DNA from: Oscillospiraceae bacterium | GTDB lineage: Bacteria; Bacillota; Clostridia; Oscillospirales; Oscillospiraceae | Assembly (NCBI GenBank): GCA_009781695.1 | Contig: WQVH01000004.1 | Span: forward strand, 1-64,000 | DNA length: 64,000 nucleotides | Reading direction: 5' to 3' | Shown: in pieces, positions 30,012 through 40,199 of the stretch | How the letters are laid out: each line of letters starts with the position of its first letter | Position numbering within the stretch: position 1 is the first letter of the stretch | Notes under the pieces: model-generated | What the model was told of the DNA's origin: nothing | Seen by the model: the letters and a program-made list of their open reading frames with translations, nothing else | Databases searched by the model: none | Position numbers and translations under genes: made by a program

Positions 30012-30854
30012 CTACACACTTCCCGAATCATATGTAAACCCTCGCCCACGGACATCCGTCACCACAGTAGTTACCAAGAACGCCGCTTTGTCATGCCGAT
30101 CAACAATTTCCACAAGCATTCTATAATCACTCGCATCAATAAGCAGCATTAACATAGGTGTATTCTTCCCCGAATATGAACCCTTTGCCTGCAACATCGT
30201 CACACTTTTTCCCAATTCTTTCGTTATATCCGCAAGAATTGCCTCATATTCCGGGCTGATTATTTTTACCTCTTTTCGCTTCGTCCAACCATTTTCAATA
30301 TACCTCATCACCATCATGGTAATAAAAATTGACAGTACCGCAAAGAAAAATGAATCTGCATCAAACACGATAAGCGACAACAGCACAACTATACCATCCG
30401 TTATGCACATACCTATCGAGGGCTTTAGCCCCAGATATTTTTTCATAATCAAAGGCGGCACAGCCGTACCTCCGCTTGACGCTTTATTTTGATACATTAT
30501 AGACACTGCGACACCGAAAATGATGCTGCCCACAATCATCGCCAACATTCGATCCTCAACCAAATCAATGCGCGGCACAAAATTGATAGCCACAGGGAGC
30601 AGCCCTGCTCCAATAACCGTATTAATCCCCACTTCTTTGCCCAAAAAGATGAAAGTACAAACAATTACAATAGCATTTCCTATGTATACAATAATCGCCC
30701 GATCAACATCCACCCATGACTCTAAAATGATGGCAAGCCCTGTAAGTCCACCTGCCGCAATATTGTGCGGAGCCATAAACATATTCACTGCTACAGCCAG
30801 CAAGCCTATTGCAAAAGCAATCCAAAATAATTTCTTGATCCAGTACTTTACCAC
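30012..30854 (-). CDS. YitT-family membrane protein
   Basis: MFMAPHNIAAGGLTGLAIIL, ASSGGTAVPPLIMKKYLG; C-terminal DUF2179 VTDVRGRGFTY. Confidence 0.9.
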   Translation of the reverse strand: MVKYWIKKLFWIAFAIGLLAVAVNMFMAPHNIAAGGLTGLAIILESWVDVDRAIIVYIGNAIVIVCTFIFLGKEVGINTVIGAGLLPVAINFVPRIDLVEDRMLAMIVGSIIFGVAVSIMYQNKASSGGTAVPPLIMKKYLGLKPSIGMCITDGIVVLLSLIVFDADSFFFAVLSIFITMMVMRYIENGWTKRKEVKIISPEYEAILADITKELGKSVTMLQAKGSYSGKNTPMLMLLIDASDYRMLVEIVDRHDKAAFLVTTVVTDVRGRGFTYDSGSV

Positions 30855-30881
30855 GCAATCATGCCTCCATTTAATTTACTG

Positions 30882-32075
30882 TCAGTCCATGTAACCATAC
30901 TCAATATTTATCTCATAATCATACTCCGGCGCAACCGCTTTTATCTCACCTGCCACAGCATCTCGCAGGGCATAGGATTTCTTTTGATTTCCATGAGGAA
31001 TTTCCATATCAAACACCAGTATCGGCTTAGGTACAGAGCTTATAATCCTAAACTCATGCGCATGGAGATTGGGATGTCTTTCTTGCAAAAGATTTTGAAC
31101 TATGCCAATAATGCCTTGCAGTCTTTCATCAGCCAAATCCACAGGGTCTACATGTACAACCAACGAAACGCCTAATTTTTCATAAACCTCATACCCGGCT
31201 TTTTCAACAATATCATGAGCATTCACAAGGGACATATCCGTCGCCACCTCAGCGTGCAAACTGGCCATGTTACGCCCGGGGCCATAACTATGCACCACTA
31301 AATCATGCACACCTAAAATGCCTTCATAACTTTTCACTACTTCCTTTATCTTGGTCGCCATAGAGCGTTCTGTGGGGTTACCGATGATTCTCCCAAGCGC
31401 TTCTTTAGCCACTTGATAACCCGAGCGAAAAAACACCAGTGCGATGAGCGCCCCGACATAACCATCAATGACAATATTCGTAAACAAACTAAATAGCAAC
31501 GAAAACAATGTAGCCGCAGTAATCAGCACATCATTACGCGAGTCAATGCCAACGGCCAACAGGGCATCTGATTTTATGGCTTTGCCTAATTTTTTATTAA
31601 ACACACACATCCATAATTTTACCGCCATACCAAAAACAAGTACAGCCACTGCCCAAGGCGAAAAATGAATAGGTTCCGGATTTAGGATCATAGTCACCGA
31701 ACTGCGCATCACTTCGTATCCGGTAACGAGAATAATACCGGCCACAGCCAGACTGATGATGTATTCAATACGGCTATGTCCAAAGGGATGCTCCTTGTCC
31801 GCAGGCTTTGCAGACCAACGAAATCCTAATATTGTAAGTAGTGATGTCAGGCAATCTGTCAAGTTATTAAAAGCATCCGCTGTGATCGAAACACTGTTTG
31901 TAACTGTACCTATCACAAACTTTGATCCGGCCAGTATTAGATTTAAAATAATACCGCAAATTCCTGACAGCAGACCGTATTTTTCCCGAACGGCAGTTGA
32001 TTCGGTATTTTTGTAATCTTTGATAAACGCTTTTATGAGCAGCCTAGTCAAAATACTTATTCCCCCAGTGTACAA
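30882..32075 (-). CDS. Cation diffusion facilitator family transporter
   Basis: SITADAFNNLTDCLTSLLTILG, KEHPFGHSRIEYI, GIDSRNDVLITAATL. Confidence 0.93.
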   Translation of the reverse strand: MYTGGISILTRLLIKAFIKDYKNTESTAVREKYGLLSGICGIILNLILAGSKFVIGTVTNSVSITADAFNNLTDCLTSLLTILGFRWSAKPADKEHPFGHSRIEYIISLAVAGIILVTGYEVMRSSVTMILNPEPIHFSPWAVAVLVFGMAVKLWMCVFNKKLGKAIKSDALLAVGIDSRNDVLITAATLFSLLFSLFTNIVIDGYVGALIALVFFRSGYQVAKEALGRIIGNPTERSMATKIKEVVKSYEGILGVHDLVVHSYGPGRNMASLHAEVATDMSLVNAHDIVEKAGYEVYEKLGVSLVVHVDPVDLADERLQGIIGIVQNLLQERHPNLHAHEFRIISSVPKPILVFDMEIPHGNQKKSYALRDAVAGEIKAVAPEYDYEINIEYGYMD

Positions 32076-32088
32076 TTGTCCGTCTTAT

Positions 32089-32114
32089 GGGCGGCCAAGG
32101 GTGGTCTGCCCTAC
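32089..32114. repeat. Short dispersed palindrome (gggcg...cgcccctac family)
   Basis: gggcggccaagggtggtctgccctac; related copies at 57598 and 63748. Confidence 0.4.
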
Positions 32115-32331
32115 ATAGGTGTGCTCAATTTTTCAAGTCACCCATGTAACTCATATTGTACGATTGTCGATGTACACTTGTCAATGCCAGACGGCGGTTT
32201 TCTCACTATTATTGTGTTGACACACACATATTTCAATGAGAGAATGAAGGTCGGTGCGTACTATTCAATTGCGTACCTCGCCGTAAGCACATAATTAACT
32301 TCAAGTTTATCCAAAGAAAGGCGTTGAATCT

Positions 32332-33873
32332 ATGAATAGCGTACTCAAAGGCTCATCATTTGTCCTCGTCCATGCACCGGACATGCTTGTGCACACAGGA
32401 ACAACCCAGACAACTGAACGCATTGTAAACCCAGCATCCGAGTATCTTGAAAAACTGCCAAACCATTTGCGTAGTTTCAATGAGGCTGTCTCATACATGC
32501 CCAATCAGGTGTATATAGGAGCCAAAACGCCCGACGACATGGCCGCAGCAGGCACAACTTGGTATGACAAACCACTGCAAAATGCAGACAGGTTCGGCCC
32601 TTTGGGTGAAATCATGCCGCAAGATGAATTTTATATGCTTATGCAAGCTTGTGATGCATTTGACTTGATGCGGCTTGAAAAGGATTTTGCAAACTCCGTT
32701 CTGTTACGCTTTAAGCAACATCCATTGGTAGATGAAGAAACCTTAACACTGGTCTCAGACGGCATAGAGCTAAGTGAAATCGAAAGGGTCGTAGCGAAAG
32801 AAGGCGCAGAGGGCATTTACCATAACGATATGCTCGTAGGCTATGTAAAAAAAGCACATGACATCGACGTCAATCTTTCAGCCCATGTAATTTTTGAAAA
32901 TTTGGCATCAAAAGCCTCATGCGCACTGGCGCTTATGCATTTGACCAAAGTAACCGGAATTTCCAAAGGTTCTGTTGATTATGTCATCGACTGCTCCGAA
33001 GAGGCTGTAGGGGACATGAACCAACGTGGCGGCGGCAATTTGGCCAAAGCGGCGGCTGAAATTGCCGGTTTTAGCGGAGCTTCGGGCGCTGATCTGCGTG
33101 CATTTTGCGCAGCACCTGCCCACGCAGTAATTCATGCAGCTGCACTCGTGGCCAGCGGAACTTATGATCATGTAGTCGTCGCAGCGGGCGGCTCAACCGC
33201 CAAACTTGGAATGAATGGCAAGGATCATGTAAAAAAAGAACTCCCTGTAATGGAAGATGTCATCGGTGGTTTTGCTGTGCTGATTTCCAAAAACGATGGC
33301 ATAAGCCCTGAAATACTCAGTGAATTCACCGGCAAACATTCCGTGGGCAGCGGCTCTTCACCACAAGCCGTGATCACCGCCCTGGTCACAGATCCGCTTG
33401 ACAAAATGGATCTTAAGCTCTCAGATATAGATAAATATTCTGCCGAAATGCAAAATCCCGACTTGACCAAACCGGCAGGTGCGGGCGATGTGCCACTGGC
33501 CAACTATAAGATGATTGCAGCGTTGGGGGTCAAGCGTGGTGAGCTTGAGCGCACTGAAATAAATGCCTTTACCGACAAGCACGGCATGGTCGGTTGGGCC
33601 CCGACACAAGGACATATTCCTTCGGGTATTCCCTACCTTGGTTTTGCACGAGATGCGATCATGTCCGGCAAAATTACACGCAGCATGATCATAGGGAAAG
33701 GCAGTCTATTTTTGGGGCGTATGACTAATCTGTTTGACGGCGTATCCTTTATCGTACAAAAAAACAGTGGCAAAGATAGCTCTAGTGTTTCAAATAATAT
33801 CTCCGAAGATACAGTCAGACGATTGATTGCTCAGTCACTGAGAGACTTGGCAAAGAGCATGGGCGCAGAGTAG
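32332..33873 (+). CDS. grdC: Glycine/sarcosine/betaine reductase complex component C, beta subunit
   Basis: SSFVLVHAPDMLVHTGTTQTTER..., ASGADLRAFCAAPAHAVIHAAALVASG, HGMVGWAPTQGHIPSGIPYLG. Confidence 0.9.
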   Translation: MNSVLKGSSFVLVHAPDMLVHTGTTQTTERIVNPASEYLEKLPNHLRSFNEAVSYMPNQVYIGAKTPDDMAAAGTTWYDKPLQNADRFGPLGEIMPQDEFYMLMQACDAFDLMRLEKDFANSVLLRFKQHPLVDEETLTLVSDGIELSEIERVVAKEGAEGIYHNDMLVGYVKKAHDIDVNLSAHVIFENLASKASCALALMHLTKVTGISKGSVDYVIDCSEEAVGDMNQRGGGNLAKAAAEIAGFSGASGADLRAFCAAPAHAVIHAAALVASGTYDHVVVAAGGSTAKLGMNGKDHVKKELPVMEDVIGGFAVLISKNDGISPEILSEFTGKHSVGSGSSPQAVITALVTDPLDKMDLKLSDIDKYSAEMQNPDLTKPAGAGDVPLANYKMIAALGVKRGELERTEINAFTDKHGMVGWAPTQGHIPSGIPYLGFARDAIMSGKITRSMIIGKGSLFLGRMTNLFDGVSFIVQKNSGKDSSSVSNNISEDTVRRLIAQSLRDLAKSMGAE

Positions 33874-33887
33874 GAGGATGTACGTTT

Positions 33888-35048
33888 ATGGCAAAATCAG
33901 TTGAAAAAATAATTGCTGACACCTTTTTAGACTTGGCATCCGCACTTGAATCCGGGTCATTTGGGGCAGCAAAAATCATACTCACTGCAATAGGCAGTGA
34001 GCATGGCGAAGAAAATATGATCCACGGCGCAAAAATGGCTGCCGCACGGGGTGTACACGTCATTTATGCCGGCACTCATACATGCGATGGTGTCACTACA
34101 GTCACTGCAAATACCGAAAACGACGCACATAACATCATGGAATCCATGTTAGGCAGCGGCGAGGCAGATGGCGCTGTCACCATGCATTATCCATTCCCCA
34201 TAGGGGTATCTACAGTCGGACGTGTGATCACACCCGCCAAAGGTAAGGCTATGTATATCGCAACGACCACAGGCACATCATCGGTCGATCGTGTTGAAAG
34301 TATGGTTAAAAATACTTTGTATGGCATCATCACGGCAAAAGCGTGTGGGGTATCAACCCCTAGCGTTGGTATACTCAATGTCGATGGCGCACATCAGGTT
34401 GAAATGGCCTTAAAAGAACTTAAAAAAAATGGATATGATATAAACTTCGCACAATCCGGTCGCTCGGACGGCGGCAGCATTATGCGGGGAAATGATCTTC
34501 TTGCAGGCACTTGTGACATCATGGTCACCGACCCTCTGAGCGGCAATATTTTAATGAAAATGCTCAGTTCTTTTACAACCGGCGGAAGTTTTGAATCTTT
34601 GGGTTGGGGTTATGGGCCGGGTATAGGCGAAGGCTATGACAAGCTTGTGCTTATCTTATCACGCGCTTCCGGCGCTCCGGTGGTTGCTCACGCAATTGAA
34701 TTTGCCGCCGAGCTCGTCAAGGGGCGTTATAGAGAAGTTGCCGCAAGAGAGTTTGCAGCAGCGAAAAAAGCCAAGCTCAACGATGTGCTTGAGCTCATTC
34801 GAGCCAAAAGTGCGGGTGCACACGCAACCAAAAGCGCAGCGATAACCGCACCGCCTAAAGAGGTCGTGACCGCTGAGATTTCAGGTATTGAAATTGTGGA
34901 TATCGAAGATGCCGTTGCTGCATTGTGGCAGGAGCATATTTATGCCCAGAGCGGCATGGGCTGTACCGGCCCGATTGTTATGGTCAGTAACGCCAATCTC
35001 AAACGCGCCGAAGGGATTTTGGTTACCAAAGGGTATGTCGGAGAGTAG
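33888..35048 (+). CDS. grdD: Glycine/sarcosine/betaine reductase complex component C, alpha subunit
   Basis: MHYPFPIGVSTVGRVITPAKG, SGRSDGGSIMRGNDLLAGTCDIMVTDPLSGNILMKMLSS, GMGCTGPIVMV. Confidence 0.9.
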   Translation: MAKSVEKIIADTFLDLASALESGSFGAAKIILTAIGSEHGEENMIHGAKMAAARGVHVIYAGTHTCDGVTTVTANTENDAHNIMESMLGSGEADGAVTMHYPFPIGVSTVGRVITPAKGKAMYIATTTGTSSVDRVESMVKNTLYGIITAKACGVSTPSVGILNVDGAHQVEMALKELKKNGYDINFAQSGRSDGGSIMRGNDLLAGTCDIMVTDPLSGNILMKMLSSFTTGGSFESLGWGYGPGIGEGYDKLVLILSRASGAPVVAHAIEFAAELVKGRYREVAAREFAAAKKAKLNDVLELIRAKSAGAHATKSAAITAPPKEVVTAEISGIEIVDIEDAVAALWQEHIYAQSGMGCTGPIVMVSNANLKRAEGILVTKGYVGE

Positions 35049-35058
35049 TTCTATAGTG

Positions 35059-36027
35059 TTAGTCAATAAACGCCTGCGCCCAATATAACCGGCCTTCCTC
35101 ATTTACGGCAATCGCAACACCCATGCGTCCAAAATCAGGATTGACAATATTGTCCCGATGCGTAGGTGAATTCATCCAACCGCGCATAACATCATACGGT
35201 GTCCTATGTCCGGCAGCCAGATTTTCACCCGCTGCTTGATATACGACACCATTTTCACTAAATGCCGTAAAACAATCCGTGCCATCAGGTCTTGTATGCG
35301 AAAAATGTTCCGTTATCTCATTAGCCCTGACTTGCGCGGTTAAGGTCAGGGGTTGATACTGAGCCAGTTCAGACAACTCCACGCTTTCTCTTTCTATGTT
35401 GACGAGCCGAAAGACTTCCTCAACAAATGCCGCAAGCTCGGCTTCCGATAACTCCAGCCCTCCGGCAAACCCATTTTCCGTTGCTATAACCGCAGCTTCA
35501 TCCGAAACTTCTTCTTCCTCTGCCTCCTCTTCTTCCACTTCAACAGCATAAACGATAATCGTAACCGCTGACATAACACCATTGCGCGCAACAGCAACCA
35601 GCTCCGCCGTTCCTGCGCCAACGGCGATCCACTGCCCTTCACTATAACTCAGCACCTCATCATCACTGGATAGCAATGTAAAATACTTGTCTGCTGCGTC
35701 CTCAGGCGTTATAATTACTTCCGGTACGATATAAGTCCCTTCGGCAATTTCGTATACATCCAGCATAATCGCGATACTCTCAACTGCTATATACCCCGAC
35801 TCCTCTTCCGGCTCTGGTTCCGGAATCTCAGTTTGTTCGGGCAATGGATATACATCGTAGGACTCCTGCCCGATCTCTTCTAATAGCAACTCATCAGGCT
35901 CAACAGCGCCTCTGCACATGCTCAGGCCTATAACAATGCACAATAATATTATAATGGCTACTGCTTTGATTGAACGCCTTTTCATACTTATTTCATTCGC
36001 TCCCTTTTCTTTAAACGTGTCTTGCAA
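35059..36027 (-). CDS. CAP-domain (SCP/PR-1-like) protein with N-terminal signal/TM and Big_2-like segment
   Basis: VFRLVNIERESVELSELAQYQPLTLTAQVRANEI...HTRPDGTDCFTAFSENG...AGHRTPYDVMRGWMNSPTHRDNIVNPDFGRMGVAI. Confidence 0.88.
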   Translation of the reverse strand: MQDTFKEKGANEISMKRRSIKAVAIIILLCIVIGLSMCRGAVEPDELLLEEIGQESYDVYPLPEQTEIPEPEPEEESGYIAVESIAIMLDVYEIAEGTYIVPEVIITPEDAADKYFTLLSSDDEVLSYSEGQWIAVGAGTAELVAVARNGVMSAVTIIVYAVEVEEEEAEEEEVSDEAAVIATENGFAGGLELSEAELAAFVEEVFRLVNIERESVELSELAQYQPLTLTAQVRANEITEHFSHTRPDGTDCFTAFSENGVVYQAAGENLAAGHRTPYDVMRGWMNSPTHRDNIVNPDFGRMGVAIAVNEEGRLYWAQAFID

Positions 36028-36176
36028 AGTGACTATTCCATTAGAGAACCCTTAATATTTCAGGGTGCAGGCGGCTATTGTGCCAATAATATTTATCTGC
36101 ACACACAGCTACCATATAGATTACCAGATTATCAGTCAAATTTCAAAATATTTATACAGAAAGCAGGTAAAGTTAG

Positions 36177-37199
36177 ATGAAATATGATTTTCAATGTGAT
36201 TACAGCGAACTTGCCCACCCATCGGTATTGGAGGCACTATCAGCAATTGGAACCACACAGTTTGAAGGTTATGGACTTGATGAATTTTCTTCAAGAGCCG
36301 CCAATCTCGTCCGGACACTGATTAAAATGCCCTCAGCAGATGTACACTTTGTCTCTGGAGGCACCATTGCAAATCTCGTTGTGATATCGTCGATTCTTCG
36401 CCCACACGAAGCTGTTGTTGCACCTGTGACAGGACATATATTTGTCCACGAAACCGGCGCAATTGAAGCGACAGGCCATAAAGTTTGCACAGTCACAGAC
36501 AAAAATGGCAAGATCTATCCACCCGAAATTGATACACTCATCAAAGAACATCATGATGAGCATATGGTAAAACCTAAGCTTGTTTATATCTCCTTATCTA
36601 CCGAGGGGGGAACTGTCTATACCAAAGCGGAACTTACTGATTTATCCAACTATTGTAGAAAAACTGGACTCTACTTGTACATGGACGGCGCAAGACTGGG
36701 CGCAGCACTGAGCAGCACTGTATGTGATCTGACCTATAGTGATATCGCCGGTCTGGTGGACGCTTTTTATATCGGCGGCACAAAAAATGGTGCGCTTTTT
36801 GGCGAAGCCATTGTCATTTGCAACGATCACTTAAAAGCGGACTTTAGATTCCTCATCAAGCACAGAGGCGCAATGCTTGCTAAAGGCGCAGCAGTCGGAC
36901 TCCAGTTCGAAGCATTATTAAAAGATGGTCTCTATGACAAACTGGCACACCATGCGCATGAAATGGCCGGTAAATTTGCAACGGGAATACAAGACGCAGG
37001 CTATGAGCTGCTTTTCCCGCAAGAAACGAATCTTTTCTTCCCGATTTTCCCTAAAGATTTGATCCAAAAGCTGCGTCAGTCATATGCTTTTCATGATTGG
37101 AAAGATATGGGCGACATGGCTGCCGTTAGGTTGGTGACATCTTGGGCAACTCCGGAAAGTGCCATCAACGCATTTTTAGACGATTTAAAACAAATTTAA
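36177..37199 (+). CDS. Low-specificity threonine aldolase / beta-eliminating lyase family
   Basis: FVSGGTIANLVVISSIL, YLYMDGARLGAAL, YIGGTKNGALFGEAIV (PLP lysine). Confidence 0.88.
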   Translation: MKYDFQCDYSELAHPSVLEALSAIGTTQFEGYGLDEFSSRAANLVRTLIKMPSADVHFVSGGTIANLVVISSILRPHEAVVAPVTGHIFVHETGAIEATGHKVCTVTDKNGKIYPPEIDTLIKEHHDEHMVKPKLVYISLSTEGGTVYTKAELTDLSNYCRKTGLYLYMDGARLGAALSSTVCDLTYSDIAGLVDAFYIGGTKNGALFGEAIVICNDHLKADFRFLIKHRGAMLAKGAAVGLQFEALLKDGLYDKLAHHAHEMAGKFATGIQDAGYELLFPQETNLFFPIFPKDLIQKLRQSYAFHDWKDMGDMAAVRLVTSWATPESAINAFLDDLKQI

Positions 37200-37386
37200 C
37201 CACATTCAAGGTGCACCGAGTAGTAATTTTGCACAATTTCAGTCTTGTTATTTTGTAAACATTGCGCTGCTGTTTTCTCGTCAAACGTTTTGACAATACA
37301 CATTTTCTCGTATATAATTTCATTCGATATTACCAATTCCAAGTGAATTTGCCAAAATGCGCAAAAATTATATGAGGAGCTGCAAA

Positions 37387-38976
37387 ATGTCAAAATTAGT
37401 CACACTGGAAGAGGCTGTAAGCCACGTCAAGGACGATATGACTATGATGCTTGGTGGATTTAGCACTTACGGCAGCCCTGAGGCATTGCTTGAAGGGCTT
37501 GCTGTGCGTTACAAAGACACTGGGCATCCCAAAAATCTTTTTATCGTCAGCGGTATCACTCCCGGCGACAAATCCGAAAGCCACGAGCCGCTCAAGGGCT
37601 ACAGTATAGGCCTAAACAGGCTGCGTGCAGATGGTCTCATAGGGGGGGTAATGATCGCCTTGGCTGATGCGCGCGCTATTGGATACAAAATCCAAGAAAA
37701 CAAAATTGCTGGTTACACTCTACCTATGGGTGCCTTGTTGAATATGGTCAGGGCTTCGGCAGGCGGCGCTCCGGGGCATCTGACAAAGGTAGGGCTTCGA
37801 ACATATTGTGACCCCAGACAGGAGGGTTGTGCCGTAAATGAGATGGCACGCAAAAAAGGCCCTGTTGTCAAGCTCTTAGAAATAGACGGCGAAGAGTACT
37901 TGCTATACAAATCAGTCAAGCCTGATGTCGCATTTATCCGCGGGACTTATGCTGACGAAGACGGCAATATTTCCATTGCACACGAAGCGCTCATTGGCGC
38001 TGAACTGGATATGGTTACCGCTGTGCGCAATAATGGCGGAATCGTTATCGTTCAAGTCAAAGAAATCGTCAGACGTGGTACAATTCCGGCACGTGATGTC
38101 CGAATCCACGGCTCTTTTGTTGACTATATCGTCAAAGTGCAAAACCCGGATCATCACAGGCAATGCTTTATTACGGATACTCATCGCCCCGAACTTACCG
38201 GCGAAATCAAGACCGTCACAGGCTCGTCTGTGCCTATGAAACTCGATCCGCGCAAGATTATTGCGCGCCGCGGCGCTATGGAACTGACCCCCGGCGCGAT
38301 CATGAATCTTGGCGTTGGCATACCGGCCGGAGTAAGTAATGTCGCCGACGAAGAAGGTATTGCCGACATTGTGACTACTTCGGTAGAAGCAGGCCCGGTG
38401 GGCGGAATTATTCAAACTGGCCTTGCTTTTCCGGGAACCGCAAATCCCGACACCATATACCCTCAAACAGATATCTTAAATATGTATGATGGAGGACTAT
38501 TGGATATCACATTCCTCGGCGCTGCTGAGATTGATGAAAAGGGCAATGTCAATGTTTCCAAATTCGCAGGACGCAGCGGCGGTCCCGGTGGCTTTATAGA
38601 CATCTCACAGAACACAAAGAAGGTTTTCTTTGTCGGTGCGTTCACCGCAGGTAAGGTCAAGCCTGAGATCACCATTGAAGATGGTGCGCTGAGGATAAAG
38701 TCCGATGGCAACGAAATTAAATATGTCAAAGAAGTCCAGCAAATCACCTTTTCCGGTGAGTATGCCATAAGCAGCGGTCAAGAGGTCTCATACATCTCCG
38801 AGCGTGCTGTATTTAAGCTCACTCCGGAGGGTCTGATGCTGACGGAGATCGCCCCGGGTATTGATTTACACAAGGACATATTGGAAAAAATGAACTTCAC
38901 ACCTTTGGTCAGCCCGGATTTAAAAGTCATGGACGCACGTATTTTCCGTGATGAACTGATGGGGTTGAAGGAATAA
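37387..38976 (+). CDS. Acyl-CoA:acetate/3-ketoacid CoA-transferase, fused alpha-beta (YdiF-like)
   Basis: GGFSTYGSPEALLEGL, SVEAGPVGG catalytic-Glu region, NVSKFAGRSGGPGGFIDISQNTKKVFF; 529 aa from MSKLVTLEE. Confidence 0.9.
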   Translation: MSKLVTLEEAVSHVKDDMTMMLGGFSTYGSPEALLEGLAVRYKDTGHPKNLFIVSGITPGDKSESHEPLKGYSIGLNRLRADGLIGGVMIALADARAIGYKIQENKIAGYTLPMGALLNMVRASAGGAPGHLTKVGLRTYCDPRQEGCAVNEMARKKGPVVKLLEIDGEEYLLYKSVKPDVAFIRGTYADEDGNISIAHEALIGAELDMVTAVRNNGGIVIVQVKEIVRRGTIPARDVRIHGSFVDYIVKVQNPDHHRQCFITDTHRPELTGEIKTVTGSSVPMKLDPRKIIARRGAMELTPGAIMNLGVGIPAGVSNVADEEGIADIVTTSVEAGPVGGIIQTGLAFPGTANPDTIYPQTDILNMYDGGLLDITFLGAAEIDEKGNVNVSKFAGRSGGPGGFIDISQNTKKVFFVGAFTAGKVKPEITIEDGALRIKSDGNEIKYVKEVQQITFSGEYAISSGQEVSYISERAVFKLTPEGLMLTEIAPGIDLHKDILEKMNFTPLVSPDLKVMDARIFRDELMGLKE

Positions 38977-38993
38977 GTAACAACGCTATCTAT

Positions 38994-39024
38994 TGGGTCA
39001 AGCTGTTCCAGCTTGACCCATTTT
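38994..39024 (+). terminator. Intrinsic terminator after CoA-transferase 1
   Basis: tgggtcaagctg ttc cagcttgacccatttt. Confidence 0.75.
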
Positions 39025-39203
39025 CCGCATCTATTCCTATTGTGATATTTCACAATTGCCGGTCAACACTTTTGTCAAGCACACTGAAATTTTACAACTA
39101 TCGCAAATCAATATTGATATATAAAGATTGTTAATATATAATTGCACTTATTATTTTATGTATAATAGATTCGAAGAAAATATTTTTAGAAAGGAATTTC
39201 AAT

Positions 39204-40118
39204 ATGTCTCAGAAAAGAAAAGTCATAATTACCGTAGCACAAACCGGCAACTTCCAAGGCAAAGCACAAAACCCGGGTCTTCCGGAGCAACCATCGGAGG
39301 TTATCCAATCAGCGTATGATTGCTACAATGCAGGTGCATCAATCGTACATATACACGCACGTAATGCCGAAGGCAAATCTTGCAATGATCCCAAGATCTT
39401 CGCAGAAATCAACAGCGGTGTCCGTGCTAAATGTAACATCATCACACAGAACTCAACAGCTCCCGGCACCAGACCCGGTGCAGAAGCTGATGACGGTGTT
39501 GCACTGCTCTATGATGACAGCATCAAGGGTGCTCTGCCGGAGATGTGTTCACTCGACACATCACTCATCACCACAGTTTGGGAAGATCTTTCTTTCATTT
39601 ACCGTTGGGAACGCGATTGGCTGATCAAGCACGGTCTGCGCATGAGAGAATTGGGCATCAAGCCTGAAATCGAAGCATTTAACATGGAATCCATTGAAGA
39701 CGTTTTTCAGCACCTCGTACCTGCCGGAGTTTGCAAACTCACAGACGATCCCAATGAGCCGATAAACCTCACATTCGTCATGGGTATGAACAAAGTCAGC
39801 CAAGGCGCAATCAGCTACACCCAGAAGAATCACGACTACATCATTGACCTCGTAGAGCAAAACAGAGGCAACACAAAGGTTAACATGTCCACCATGGCCA
39901 TCGCCGTACATCAACTCCACGGTGTAACTTATGGTCTGCTTAAAGGTTGCCATGTAAGAACCGGCATGGAAGACAACATCTACTATCGTTACGGTGAACT
40001 TGCTAAATCCAACGCTCAGCTCGTTGAGCGCATGGTACGCATCATCCGTGAACTTGAGATGGAAGTCGCCACTCCGGACGAAGCCAGAGAAATGATTGGC
40101 CTAAGACCGCTTAAGTAA
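39204..40118 (+). CDS. BKACE-family beta-keto acid cleavage enzyme (DUF849, Kce-like)
   Basis: IVHIHARNAEGKSCNDPKIF metal-binding HxH, TQNSTAPGTRPGAE, EAFNMESI, VRTGMEDNIYYRYGELAKSNAQLVERMVRI. Confidence 0.92.
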   Translation: MSQKRKVIITVAQTGNFQGKAQNPGLPEQPSEVIQSAYDCYNAGASIVHIHARNAEGKSCNDPKIFAEINSGVRAKCNIITQNSTAPGTRPGAEADDGVALLYDDSIKGALPEMCSLDTSLITTVWEDLSFIYRWERDWLIKHGLRMRELGIKPEIEAFNMESIEDVFQHLVPAGVCKLTDDPNEPINLTFVMGMNKVSQGAISYTQKNHDYIIDLVEQNRGNTKVNMSTMAIAVHQLHGVTYGLLKGCHVRTGMEDNIYYRYGELAKSNAQLVERMVRIIRELEMEVATPDEAREMIGLRPLK

Positions 40119-40139
40119 GATTCCCATACATAACAAGCG

Positions 40140-40166
40140 AGACAGGAAAGGCAGCCTTTCCTGTCT
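40140..40166 (+). terminator. Intercistronic perfect hairpin between the BKACE and dehydrogenase genes
   Basis: agacaggaaagg cag cctttcctgtct. Confidence 0.5.
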
Positions 40167-40199
40167 TGCACATCTCATAAATGAAAGGATCTATATTCT

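Noticed and set aside
32332-35048. Selenocysteine codon in grdC/grdD
   Set aside because: Both ORFs run to full expected length with no in-frame TGA; component C is not the selenoprotein part.
37912-38466. 184-aa minus-strand ORF
   Set aside because: Shadow of CoA-transferase 1; no independent support.
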